DNA from: Phialocephala subalpina
Lineage: Eukaryota; Ascomycota; Leotiomycetes; Helotiales; Mollisiaceae
Direction: 5' to 3'
Assembly (NCBI GenBank): GCA_900073065.1
Contig: FJOG01000002.1
Location: 2,537,325 to 2,575,903, forward strand
DNA: 38,579 nt
Shown here: piece after piece, positions 19,201 through 29,261 of the stretch
How positions within the stretch are numbered: position 1 is the first letter of the stretch
Layout of the letters: each line of letters opens with the position of its first letter
The notes under the pieces: model-generated
The model's input: only the letters and a program-made list of their open reading frames with translations
What the model was told of the DNA's origin: nothing
Database searches by the model: none
Program-made: the position numbers and the translations under genes

Positions 19201-20563
19201 CAGTTATGTTAATTCAGTAGCCTTTTCACCTGACGGCAAGCAAGTCGTATCTGGATCAGACGATCAGACGATGCGGCTCTGGGACGCTGCTATAGAAGCA
19301 TTGCAACAGATATTTCAAGGCCATTCCAGCTCTGTTAATTCCATAGCTTTCTCACCCGACGGCAAACAAATCGTCTCTGGATCACAGGATCACACGGTGC
19401 GGCTCTGGGACTCTGCCACCGGAGCACTGCGACAGATATTTCAAGGCCACTCTAGCTCTATCAATTCAGTGGCCTTTTCACCCGACGGCAAGCAAATCGT
19501 ATCTGGATCAGATGATGAGACAGTGAGGCTTTGGGACACTGCTACAGGAGCACCGCGACAGACACTTGAGGGCCATTTTGATCTCGTCAGTTCAGTAGCC
19601 TTCTCACCCGACGGCAAGCAGATTGTATCTGGATCATATGATAAGATAATACGGCTCTGGGATACTACCACGGAGGCACCGCGACAGATAATTCAAAGTC
19701 GTTCTAATTCTATTAATTCAATAGCTTTCTCACCAGACGGCAAACAGGTCGTCTCTGGATCAGACGATCACATGGTGCAGCTTTGGGACGCCGTTACGGG
19801 AGCACCGCAACAGATGCTCGAGGGCCATTCTAGTTCTGTTAGATCAGTGGCCTTCTCACCCGATGGCAAGCAGATCGTCTCTGGATCATACGATGAAACA
19901 GTGCGGCTCTGGGACTCTGCTACAGGAGTATTACAGCAGACGCTTGAAAGCCATTCTGACTCTGTTAGGTCAGTGGCCTTTTCACCCGACGGCAAGCAAA
20001 TCGTATCTGGATCAGACGATGAGACAGTGAGGCTCTGGGACATTGCTACAGGAGCACTACGACAGACACTTGAAGGCCATTTTGATCCCGTCAGTTCAGT
20101 AGCCTTCTCACCCGACGGCAAGCAGATTGTATCTGGATCAGACGATCAGACGGTACGGCTCTGGGACGCTACTACGGGAATACCGCGACAAATATGCAAA
20201 GGCCATTCCAGCTATATTAATTCAGTAGCCTTTTTATCTAATAATAAGCAAATCATATCTGGATCAGACGATCACACGGTGCGGCTTTGGGATGCTGCTA
20301 CGGGAGCACCGCAACAGATACTCGAAGGCTATTCTAGCTCCGTTAGTCCAATGGCCTTCTCACCTGACGGCAAGCTGCTACCAACTTTATTTGTATTAGA
20401 TCATTGGATAGTAGAAGGCATCACGGATATCCTCTGGCTACCTCCTGATTATCGACCTACTTGTCAAGCTACTTGGAATGGAACTATCGTCTTAGCAGAT
20501 TCGTCTGGGAGAATTTCATTTTTTAAATTCACAGAAGGACTAAAGCTTATAGTACAAAACTAG
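16201..20563 (+). CDS. SesA-NACHT-WD40 NOD-like receptor, 1377 aa
   Basis: Three exons (16201-16810, 16982-18528, 18587-20563) join in frame across introns of 171 nt (gtacga...gggcag, branch ctgac) and 58 nt (gtaagt...ctaag). Residues 1-170 match the SesA N-terminal domain of fungal NLRs (GAEAGFVVGLIAGVISIIEATKTVYDAAKDA region). Residues 170-205 are Gly/Ser/Thr/Asn-rich (TGSGDN...SGPGTM). CLQDLRTTDPR...KGGLL leads into NACHT, with Walker A GDPGKGKT at 272-279 and Walker B YLVIDALDEC at 374-383. Twelve 42-residue WD repeats fill 792-1295, followed by a degenerate thirteenth and the usual PPDYRPTC end. Such receptors (the het-d/het-e type layout) sense non-self or modified-self and trigger programmed cell death. 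Every expected element is present, so it looks functional. Confidence 0.93.
18803..20314 (+). repeat. Twelve tandem 126-bp WD40-coding repeats
   Basis: Twelve contiguous in-frame units of 42 codons. Units 3 (19055-19180) and 5 (19307-19432) are identical at DNA level over about 110 bp, a shift of exactly two units. Units 6-7 and 10-11 also form a related pair. Variation is concentrated at a few codons after the GH of each unit and around SxDxTV. This is the pattern expected from unequal crossing-over or gene conversion in highly identical NLR repeats. Confidence 0.95.
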
Positions 20564-20917
20564 TATCTGTCGATAAATTTATAGAATTATTACATTGTTG
20601 TCTTATCATAATGTATCTTTTTCTTTTCGTCTCTATTTCACAGAGGGTTCTAAGGGACGTCTGCTTTTATAAAAGTTGATAATTGCCGCTTAGTTTCTAA
20701 TAAACAAACACTTAGTAGACCGTATATTGTATAAAAATGATATATAACCTAATAAATGACTTGCTAATCTAGGTGTTTCTAGAGGAATCTCTGATAAATA
20801 ATGATTGCCACTTTCTAAAAAGTTCTGGTATATTGGTCATGTGACCTGATTGATAGTTTTAAAAGCCCGGTGCACATTGAATCATGTCAGCCACTCGTAA
20901 TAAAGTACACGGTATCA

Positions 20918-20994
20918 GCCGAAAGTGGCTGAGGTGGTCTGTGCTCACATTATTTTTTCGCGAAATAGAACGAAGCCGATTTTGCAAGCGACTG
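20918..20994 (-). mobile_element. Right terminal repeat, partner of 14586-14664
   Basis: Read on the minus strand it begins CAGTCGCTTGCAAAATCGGC and matches the left terminus over about 78 bp. It is followed on the plus strand by TA (20995-20996). Its last 19 bases are identical to bases 1-19 of the window. Together with 14586 it bounds 6,409 bp containing the NLR gene. Whether the two ends belong to one element or to two separate insertions cannot be decided from this copy alone. Confidence 0.6.
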
Positions 20995-22066
20995 TATCAA
21001 ACTAACCTTAGCTTTGTCCGCTGTTGCGCCAAAGGCAGGTCCATTTTCACCTCTCGATCATGGCAGCGAAATACGGCAGAAGCCATTTATGGCCCCACTT
21101 TCTTTTTGCCTGAGATTGCACATCCAATTTTGACTCCTGTCATCAATCAACTCAGCTCTCATCCCAACTTCACCTCTATGTATCTGGGCTCCGATTATCT
21201 TAGGGGAATGCCCCTCACATCAAATTCACCTAACACGTCTCCAGATTCCATCGAGCCAACACTATTTCACTCCACTAAATCATTTACAACTAGACACAAT
21301 TTCGGGATTCTTAGAACAGATCATTGTGAGAACCCTAACCTCCAAGGTTTAACTACTCGTGCAGAGGAAAACTGACAGAAATTCAACAGTTCGTATTCGA
21401 CGTACCAAGAGCTGGATTCCATCACTACGTGTCGAGATTTACATTGGTCTCGACGTAACGACAGAGGCTAAGGGGAATTCGTACAGCATGATTTTGCAAC
21501 CCGAAACAAGACCGATTTCACAAGAGCAGTTGGCCGCTGAAATAGAAGGCATATATGCTGGCCTTGAAACGATTGAAGCGAGGTGTATTGAAGTCGACCA
21601 GAAGCTAGCTACACTCATTCAGACTAGAGCAGGAGCTGAACCGAGGCTCCATGAGAGGCAATGGCAAGCTCTGGTTGCTCTCCATCGGACCCTCTTACAT
21701 GAGCACCATGACTTCCTTTTAGCATCACAACATCCATCTGCAGACCCAGCGCTTCGAAAACTTGCATTGGAGTGCAATATACCAGCTAGAATGTGGCGTC
21801 ACGGCGTCCATTCCTTGGTCGAAGCCCTACAGCATCACTTACCGTCTTCTTTGGACTTTATGCTGGCGTTTCTTTATCTATCATACTCAATTATGGCGTT
21901 GCTATACGAGAGTGTGCCAATATTTGCAGAAACTTGGGCCGAATATCTAAGAAATATCAGTTGGTATAGAATGGCTCTTGAAGATGAAGGGAGTCAGGAT
22001 TGGGAAGTGTGGACTTGCAATGCTCATTACTGGAATTCTAAGATTGACCCCAAAGAACTAGAGTAA
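20995..22066 (+). pseudogene. Frameshifted Est1-type DNA/RNA-binding-domain gene relic
   Basis: Segments in different frames read on in order: ...EPTLFHSTKSFTTRHNFG...LQGLTTRAEE, then LTEIQQFVFD, then TYQELDSIT, then VEIYIGLD followed by a long frame to 22066. That frame has QWQALVALHRTLLHEHHDF, the ASQHPSADPALRKLA segment, RMWRHGVHSLVE and FMLAFLYLSYSIMALLYESV, which I recognise from the large ascomycete family annotated with an Est1/SMG7-type domain. At least three single-base shifts and a stop (21373) separate the pieces. The end (HYWNSKIDPKELE) is much earlier than in full-length relatives. It begins where the right terminal repeat ends. The ATG-started frame at 20884 owes its first 37 or so codons to that repeat. 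Confidence 0.6.
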
Positions 22067-22616
22067 TATATTAACTAATGGAAAGAACTCATACGGGCTC
22101 CTTGTTTCAGATACCTTTCTGACGGGATATGGATTGCCGTTTGAAAAAAGCAATGGGAGCGCTCTTTTTTATTTCACTCTGTATTATAAATCAATTAGGC
22201 CCATATTCAATCACTTATTCTTTAGAAGATCACTCAGAGTCCTTTATCTTGAGATTCTGCTCCTCGAGTTGATGAATGGAGACATAGGCAATCGTTGAGC
22301 AATGGTGTTTTGACAATAATAGACTCTTGATACTCATATGGTAAGCGGCAGCATTCGGAAGGCGCATATTTAAGAAGGATTCAAGAGGATATTGACATAA
22401 CTTACCATTCCCCCCAATTTTGATCTGTTCTGATATATTCGTCACATTCGAACTATCGTACAGTAGTAGTCAGCGGCTAATTTTAGCCACACCTAAACCC
22501 GACCAAAGCTAGATAGGAGCCAACAACGAATCCCGGTCGGAGGCCAAAAAGGATCCTGGTTTTGAGAATGAGGTGCTGGAAATAAGATACACACACACAA
22601 TTTATTACGCCCGGCC
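22067..22616. other. Intergenic, nothing confident
   Basis: About 550 bp. A minus frame at 22230-22445 lacks an ATG, though it contains a consensus donor (GGTAAGTTATG). No family was recognised. Confidence 0.4.
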
Positions 22617-23283
22617 ATGGACTCATCCATGCCATCTATGACGACAGTCGATGAAGGTATACAGCGCTGGCTAAGGACGATCACCGCCGAAGAAAAGTAA
22701 TGAACTGCTGAGAATCTGCGACAACTGGAGGATGCATGACTAGCACTCGCCCTCCGAATTTCCCACGCTCACGAACAAGCTCTTGGAATTTGAAAAATGG
22801 ATGGAGCTTCTTCGGGAAAGAGCCACGACTTACCGCAACATGGCGTTAGTCGAAGCTGTCACTTCTGTTCTTAAGGCAGCTAATGAGTTTCGTGATCAAG
22901 CGGCATATGAGAAAGAGGGAAGCACACTTATCGACAAGAAAATTGAGATGGAGAGTTCTCGTGATCATAGGAAGGAATTAAAATACGGACTAATGTCGTC
23001 TATTGACAACACCCTGGGGGGCGATTGGAATCTCCACGAAAGTGATGATGATAGCGAATGCATCTTCCCATTCAGCCTACCCACTCGCAACGATGCTTGG
23101 AACGGCAAGCTGCTTTCTGTTCCTCTGCTACATGGTGCTAACATGCATGGTAAAGAGCCTCATGGTCTCATAGCCTCTACTAAGAAAGACTACAAAAAGA
23201 AAACAAGGTTGACAGCAATTTTTGAAGGCTGTGAGGTGCAGCAAGAACCAGAACAGAAAAGATGGGGAAAGTGGATCCCATGA
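22617..23283 (+). pseudogene. Decayed helical protein gene, unidentified
   Basis: An ATG at 22617 opens MDSSMPSMTTVDEGIQRW...EEK and then meets two adjacent stops (TAA TGA) and another TGA, while the same frame keeps coding-like character (TAENLRQLEDA, LALALRISHAHEQA). A frame shift then leads into EFEKWMELLRERATTYRNMA...KAANEFRDQAAYEKEG...DDDSECIFPF to 23283. The pieces look like one helical protein broken by stops and a frameshift. An intron using gtaatg at 22697 does not restore frame. No family recognised. Confidence 0.35.
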
Positions 23284-23397
23284 AACAGAGTTTGCGATGA
23301 TACACCCAATATTCCTTGAGTTCGTGCATTTTTGTGAAGAAAACTAATTGAGATAAGAAAACCACTTGAATGAGATCAAGAAGTTGGGGTGCGGTGG

Positions 23398-23768
23398 NNN
23401 NNNNNNNNNNNNNNNNNNNNNNNNNNNNNNNNNNNNNNNNNNNNNNNNNNNNNNNNNNNNNNNNNNNNNNNNNNNNNNNNNNNNNNNNNNNNNNNNNNNN
23501 NNNNNNNNNNNNNNNNNNNNNNNNNNNNNNNNNNNNNNNNNNNNNNNNNNNNNNNNNNNNNNNNNNNNNNNNNNNNNNNNNNNNNNNNNNNNNNNNNNNN
23601 NNNNNNNNNNNNNNNNNNNNNNNNNNNNNNNNNNNNNNNNNNNNNNNNNNNNNNNNNNNNNNNNNNNNNNNNNNNNNNNNNNNNNNNNNNNNNNNNNNNN
23701 NNNNNNNNNNNNNNNNNNNNNNNNNNNNNNNNNNNNNNNNNNNNNNNNNNNNNNNNNNNNNNNNNNNN
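23398..23768. other. Assembly gap (371 N)
   Basis: 371 consecutive N. Sequence on each side does not obviously belong together. Confidence 0.99.
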
Positions 23769-24861
23769 ATTTTGGGGAAAAGTTGAAGGAGAGGGGACTT
23801 GATTCTAGCTAATGTCTTCAGGTCGTTCCTCAGGATCCTCGGCTGGCTTAAGAGCATCCTTGGTGGGATGGCGGTCACGGAAGCGGAATTCCTCCACATA
23901 GGCACATGAGTGGGCCAAGTGCTTTTGGTACTACTCACAGCAAGATCGTCAAGGTCAGGGAAGCGTTGGCGAAATCAATTGAAAAGTCATCGCAGCCCAC
24001 GCACTTGCTAGCCACGGTAGCTGTAGTTTTTTGGCCGTTGAACTAAGATGATGGTGGTGGTCGAGGTCATGCTGGTTGATGCGAACGATGTTAATCTTGT
24101 CTGAGGTGAATACGACCACCGGCTGCTCCAAGCGCGGAGTTGGTAGAGTTGTAGAGACAAAATTGACGCGATGGAAGCATGCGGAGAATGCAGTAGCAGT
24201 GTCAAATTGCACAGCCACATAATAATGAGGACTACTCCTCCTGCCCCGCCCTCATAGTCACCCTTGAACAGATGCAGAGCGGGGCATCGTCTCATCTTGA
24301 TCCAGTGTCCGCCCTTTCACACCAGCGGGGGTGGTAGCTACATTGCTGCGTCACTTAACTCATCAGAGTGACGAACTATCAGTTGCGGAAGTGGTCAGGG
24401 CAAAATGTATGGTATTGATGTCAAAATCTGTCTGTCTAGCTAGGTGGAAATGTCTGCTTGATATAGTGCTCTCGCTGGCGCATCGGAATTAGGCCAAACC
24501 GCCTAGTGAAACGATGCATAACTGATGATGCGGCTTCATGCCAACATGCTACAATTTCCCCACCGCATTGAGACCACTGCCACTGATTACGAGTCCTCAA
24601 CTGACACAAACGAACCTCACCAATGTCGAAAGCCAGATTCGACATGTATATCATGCAGAAGGAGCTGCCGACAAGCCTTAAGATTACTCGGGACAGGTTT
24701 ACATGCGCTACACAACTATTTGTGAGTTGCCCATGTCAAAGCTGCATATGCAAGAGAAGCCTCGCTGCAAATTTTGTCTTTCATTCTTTTAAATGAACTG
24801 GACCCTCATCTCAGTCACTGCCTGCACTGCCTGAGGAGCATAGTCTCTGATAGATAAGGAA
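23769..24861 (-). other. Possible decayed minus-strand coding sequence, otherwise empty
   Basis: Just right of the gap the minus strand reads HLAHSCAYVEEFRFRDRHP and then KDALKPAEDPEERPEDIS to a stop, in good coding style. Further upstream another frame has KCVGCDDFSIDFANAS. The two cannot be joined cleanly. The rest, to 24861, holds no recognisable gene. This may be the end of a gene lost in the gap. Confidence 0.25.
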
Positions 24862-25873
24862 TCAGTGTAAATCTGCATACCCAACCGCTGCTTGAGGAGC
24901 AAGGTATAATTGACCAGGATATCGGTGATCCGTATATTCAACTGCTGCTTGAGGAGCCAGGTCTGGTAGATAAGGATGTCGGTGATCCGTATATTCAACT
25001 ACTGCTTGAGGAACAAGGTATAATTGACCAGGATGTCGGTGATCCGTATATTCAACTGCTGCTTGAGGAGCCAGGTCTGGTAGATGAGGATGTCGGTGAT
25101 CCGTATATTCAACTACTGCTTGAGGAGCCAGGTCTGGTAGATGAGGATGTCGGTGATCCGTATATTCAACTGCTGCTTGAGGAACAAGGTATAATTGACC
25201 AGGATGTCGGTGATCCGTATATTCAACTGCTGCTTGAGGAGCGAGGTCTGGTAGATCAGGATGTCGGTGATCCGTATTTTCAGCCACTGCCAGGGGAGTA
25301 TCTTCCGGACAAGAAAGTTGGCGTATGACAATCTTTGGGAATCGAGCCGACACGCCATTATTCCACGCGAATTTGACCTTCTCTGCGGTCCAGTGTTCGT
25401 TACTACCATGATCTTTCATGGCTGTTGCTATGCGGCCCCAAGTGCCTTCATAGTCATGCCGAGTGACTTCTTCCATGGTGTCGAACCTCCACACCAGCGC
25501 TAGCAGGCGATCCATTTCGCCCGCTTTATCAGCGGCAGCTGCGCTGCCCATAGCGTTTACCTGTTGAAATAACAAGAATTACCACCTCTGCTCAAGCACC
25601 GAGAGAAATAATACTAACCTCCGTGAGACACTTGCTCCGTGTAGCATACCAAGATGCTCGTTCTTTCGTAATTCCAAAGGGATGGAACTCTTCTTCGACT
25701 GCATTCCATGGTACCTCTGATTCTCTCAAAGATAGTACGCCTATTTTCTCATGCCACTTCACTTTCCAATCAATGAATGAAAGCGATTCAGGTTCGTCAG
25801 GACCACCGAATGCCGAAAGACTTGACTCCACAAAACTGTGAGTCACGGTGTTGTTCGAGGCGCTTTGCGGCAT
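24862..25873 (-). CDS. SANT/Myb-like protein with 57-bp repeat tail (family copy A), 317 aa
   Basis: Exon 1 (25873-25619) and exon 2 (25560-24862) join in phase 0 across a 58-nt intron (gttagt...caacag). Exon 1 encodes an 85-residue helical region with the signature DWKVKWHEKIGVLSLRES and a conserved E-x3-F segment. Exon 2 begins VNAMGSAAAADKAGEMDRLL, then ALVWRFD...YEGTWGRIATAMKDHGS...WTAEKVKFAWNNGV, whose Trp spacing resembles a SANT/Myb domain. The last 130 residues are about seven 19-residue repeats around VEYTDHRHP, alternating between PDLPDLAP and PGQLYLVP forms. It shares intron position, phase, splice sites and domain order with 31965-32690. DNA binding is inference; no characterised homologue was recognised. 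Confidence 0.7.
24882..25280. repeat. Seven 57-bp tandem repeats
   Basis: Seven complete units, two alternating sequence types, more than 85 percent identical by eye. The period is a multiple of three, so the array stays open in the coding minus frame and also in a plus-strand frame (LLEEPGLVDEDVGDPYIQ repeated) that has no ATG. Confidence 0.95.
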
Positions 25874-26250
25874 AGCTATTGCCAGATCGGATGCTCTCTT
25901 AAAACACTAATAACTATTGGGGTAGCAAGGAGGGCTAGAAATGTTTACGGTTTATATAGATATGGATGGTGGAAATCAAGAACCCCGCTGCTATTTCAAG
26001 CCCTCCTCGATTGGCTGCCCCTCGTCGATAATCTTTAGTCAACAACAAGTGACATGAACTGAGGACTCCCCAAGTTACCCATCCTTGTATGTTGTTTTCA
26101 CGCACGGGACATCAGGGTGCAATCAGACCCCCCGCTCTGCCCAATAATATATCAGCAATGGGTCATCAAATATGTTAATGCTTGCTACGAGGTACGCCCA
26201 GTTGAGATTCAGTCGGAATTCTCTTGGAACCGCTCAAGCCCAGTTGAAAA
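25874..26250. promoter_or_regulatory. Divergent intergenic region of the SANT-like/MPSFS pair, copy A
   Basis: 377 bp separate the divergent starts at 25873 (minus) and 26251 (plus), so it must contain both core promoters. No operator-like palindrome was found. The location is firm, the regulatory role inferred. Confidence 0.4.
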
Positions 26251-26763
26251 ATGCCTTCCTTCAGCAACTCAACCTCGGACTCCTCGGACTCAAACCTTCG
26301 GTCTCGGCAACCTGGGAATAATCAACCAGGAGGTGATTCTAGCGCATCACCGGCCCAGGCTTTGTACCAAGAAGTGGTATTTCCAAATACTTCCTTACTA
26401 GTACTAAGACTGAGCGACTCACAATCAAAAAATGGCAATGCTCCGCGAGCCTCCCAACGTCGGTCATCCCCAGATGCTGCTCACAGCAGGAGGGACGAAG
26501 TATTGGGTCAGCGCGAACTTTGTGACAGAAGCGAGGCAAGTGGGATTTGATCCTGTGGCTTCATTTGCTAACAGCAGCAGATCCTGTACCCATCTTAGTA
26601 TCTCAACCGCAACATTGTCCAGTCAGAAACCGACCCTGTCGAATCGAGTGCCGGTCCGGCTCATCCCATCGACACAAAGATTATCTACAGACAGTTCCTC
26701 GAAACTGCCGATGAGAAGGACTCTGCGAAGGGCCGAGCATCGGTTAAATCTGGGGGCCATTGA
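26251..26763 (+). CDS. MPSFS-family small protein with a GC-AG intron (copy A), 149 aa
   Basis: Exon 1 (26251-26535) and exon 2 (26599-26763) join in phase 0 across a 63-nt intron that starts gcaagt, has branch gctaac and ends cttag. The gene at 31110-31504 has a matching intron start with a normal gtaagt and clear similarity in the first half of the intron. The protein begins MPSFSNSTSDSSDS (Ser-rich, disordered), has LSDSQS as in the paralogue's LSESQS, and ends with HPIDTKIIYRQFLETADEKD, matching RPIDMEVIYKQFLET there. The paralogue's CxxC is only partly kept (RELCDR). No known domain was recognised. Without the GC-AG splice the frame ends five codons later. Confidence 0.6.
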
Positions 26764-27419
26764 CGAGTGGATCTATTGATGGATTATGTTCTCCTTTTTC
26801 CTTAGTGCGAGATGGTTGCAGCTAATGCAACCGTTGTTGGAGAAAGTCACGCTGCTGTTATTGGGTGGGCCTCCTCAGCTGATGTATTTTTCCTCGTTGC
26901 ACGAAAGTATCTTGGCATGAGATCCAATGAAAAGATATAAAAAGCCAACAGACCCGGCAACCTGGTTACAACCGCTATGTGTTCACAACCTTCGCTAATC
27001 CTGACCAATCACAAGCGATGCATCGCGCCTGCCGGACGCGCGGCAGTCAACTTCAATGCTCACAAAATTCCAGGTCAACCCAGGGAATAGAGAGGCAGGG
27101 GACAGCGAGGCAGGGAGCAGAGAGGCAGGGGACAGCGAGGCAGGGAGCAGAGAGGCAGGGGACAGCGAGGCAGGGAATAGAGAGGCAGGGAATAGAGAGG
27201 CAGGGGACAGCGAGGTGAGGGACGCGATCCCTTGAAAGAAGATGCAGAGTGTGATCAAAAATTGGGTTGGGAAAAAGGAGTGGTAGATATCTAATACTGA
27301 GTAAAGTGAGCGACAGAAGGCCACTCTTGAATTCTTCTCTCAAAGAACTACATTCCTTAATAAATTTGACAGTAACTGCGATACAAGATCCCACAGCTCG
27401 TCGATCGAATATATCCAAG
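26764..27419. other. Intergenic upstream of the TDT transporter
   Basis: About 650 bp with no confident gene. It contains the 15-bp minisatellite described separately and, to its right, the probable promoter and leader of the transporter gene. Confidence 0.5.
27081..27215. repeat. 15-bp G-rich minisatellite, nine copies
   Basis: Nine contiguous 15-bp units of the type caggg-nnnagnga-gg, mostly alternating between two variants so that a 30-bp higher-order unit is visible. The period keeps frames open (RQGTARQGAE repeated), but I see no gene for it. It ends about 200 bp before the transporter start. Confidence 0.95.
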
Positions 27420-28682
27420 ATGGTATACCCACAAACACCACGGCCAGCAGCATATGGCAACAAACCTAACGACATACTGGAAAGAGAGGTCGTATATGGG
27501 AAGGATATCGAAGTTCAGTCAATATCTATCGAGCACGAAAAACATGAGGAAGTCACGGGGAAGCTTTCGATACGAGACCGTTTAAAGCACTTTACCTTCG
27601 CATGGTATGCAAGCACCACGTCGACTGGAGGGGTTGCTTTCGTCCTCTCAGTGATCCCCAATCGATTTGGCGGCCTCACAGCCCTCGGAACCGCCATTTT
27701 CATCTTTAATCTCCTCCTCTTCACTTGTGTCACAATCACAATGTGTGCTCGTTTCATACTACATCCTGGAACTTTCACCCACTCTCTCACGAATCCTCAC
27801 GAGGGTTTTTTCTTCGCAACATTCTGGCTTACAATCGCCACTATTATTTCCAACACCACCGCCTACGGTATCCCAAACTCAGGGCCGTGGCTGATCGTCG
27901 CTCTCCGCATCGCATTTTGGATATACACCGTTTGCGCAACCCTCCTTGCCATCTTCTACTACCACGTCCTCTTCACCGTCAAAAAGCTCGTCCTCACTAA
28001 CGTTCTTCCCGGATGGGTCTTACCAGTATTCCCAGCTATGCTCGTCGGCACGCTCGCCTCAGCAATCGCCAAAACCCAGCCACCTGAACACGCAATGAGC
28101 ATTCTCGCTGCAGGCCTTACATACCAAGGTCTTGGCATAATGGTCGCGATCATGATGTACAGTCTTTATTTCGGCCGCCTACTTACCTCCGGCCTCCCAG
28201 CCGATATGTCTCGCCCGGCGATGTTTATCGCTGTCGGACCGCCATCTTTCACTGCTCTTGCATTTATCGGAATGGCTCAAGGCGTCACCGCTGCCGGCAT
28301 CTTCTCAGGCTACGCAACCCTAAACGGGATTGTGAATCAAGATATCATCACCGATATCTTATCCTTACTTGCGCTTATAGCTGCTATATTTCTTTGGACG
28401 CTAGCGTTTTGGTTCTTCGCTATTGCGGTGGTGGCTAGCATTGAGGCGGTCCAAAGGAATGATTTCCATCTCAATTGGTATGCATATGTGTTTCCGAATG
28501 TAGGGTTCGCGATCTCGGCGATTAAGATTGGAGATAGGTTGAGTAGCCCGAAGATACAAATGGTGGGCACGGGAATGGCAGCTGTATTATTCCTTTTGTG
28601 GATTTTGATTGTGGTTTGTCATATCAAGGCGGTTGTGACTCGGAAGATTTGCTGGCCTGGGAAGGACGAAGATGCGCATTGA
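27420..28682 (+). CDS. TDT-family (Mae1/Ssu1/SLAC1-like) membrane transporter, 420 aa
   Basis: The first in-frame ATG (CCAAGATGG) is at 27420. A polar N-terminus of about 60 residues ends in LSIRDRLKHFTFAWYASTTSTGG, the usual entry to the first helix in this family. About ten membrane helices follow. The diagnostic stretch RPAMFIAVGPPSFTALAFIG starts near residue 265. The C-terminus is short and charged. Relatives include the S. pombe malate permease Mae1, the yeast sulfite pump Ssu1 and plant SLAC1 anion channels, so the substrate is a dicarboxylate or sulfite; the sequence does not settle which. A single exon of normal family length, apparently intact. Confidence 0.9.
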   Translation: MVYPQTPRPAAYGNKPNDILEREVVYGKDIEVQSISIEHEKHEEVTGKLSIRDRLKHFTFAWYASTTSTGGVAFVLSVIPNRFGGLTALGTAIFIFNLLLFTCVTITMCARFILHPGTFTHSLTNPHEGFFFATFWLTIATIISNTTAYGIPNSGPWLIVALRIAFWIYTVCATLLAIFYYHVLFTVKKLVLTNVLPGWVLPVFPAMLVGTLASAIAKTQPPEHAMSILAAGLTYQGLGIMVAIMMYSLYFGRLLTSGLPADMSRPAMFIAVGPPSFTALAFIGMAQGVTAAGIFSGYATLNGIVNQDIITDILSLLALIAAIFLWTLAFWFFAIAVVASIEAVQRNDFHLNWYAYVFPNVGFAISAIKIGDRLSSPKIQMVGTGMAAVLFLLWILIVVCHIKAVVTRKICWPGKDEDAH

Positions 28683-29240
28683 GGGGTGAACTCATAACGC
28701 TACTTCAGATTTTGAGTAAGCGCTGAGAGGATAGATTGAGCTTAGTCTCGAGACTGACATTGATATAGAAAGTGAGGTCATTCTGAAAGGGAAATTAGGC
28801 TGGCCTGGCTTGCTGTGGGGCCACACCTCACGTTTTACTCTCTTGTCTAATCCTCAATTGCTTGAAATTTTTGCTGGTGGTTGGAAATCCATTCCTTGGA
28901 AGCGCTTCGAGCGTTCAACAACTGCTTCATAGTAAAGTTCAAGTATATCAATTAGTTCATATGGTTTCCGGTGCAAAATTTTTTGGCTGGGTGATACCAG
29001 ATTCCACTAGCTGAACCTAGGAGGGTACTAAACAGCCCACTCGACTGAGAGGGGGCATTGGGAGTGCCTGTTAACATGTGACTATACCTCCTACTTATAA
29101 GTATGCCTTTACTCTGCTAGTGAATGCCTATAAGGTATACAATCCTAGTATGGAGAGCCTCAATACCATGGAGGTAAGCTATGTATATGATCTCTGCATA
29201 CAGGTCCTAATATTCGACGCAACAGGGCACCAATTATGAT
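28683..29240. other. Intergenic, nothing recognised
   Basis: About 560 bp of 3' flanking sequence without ORF support or clear repeats. Confidence 0.5.
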
Positions 29241-29261
29241 GTTTCTGGATTGAGCCCGGCC

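Noticed and set aside
20884..21375. A single ATG-started ORF spanning the right TIR and the Est1-type relic
   Set aside because: The first 37 or so codons are transposon-terminus sequence and the rest is a decayed gene, so the apparent start is accidental.
22697..22743. A 47-nt intron (gtaatg...ctag) to rescue the decayed gene at 22617
   Set aside because: Splicing it leads into a frame that soon stops and does not match the downstream helical segment.
26979..27218. ORF encoding RQGTARQGAE repeats
   Set aside because: It is a read-through of the 15-bp minisatellite, with no coding character before or after the array.
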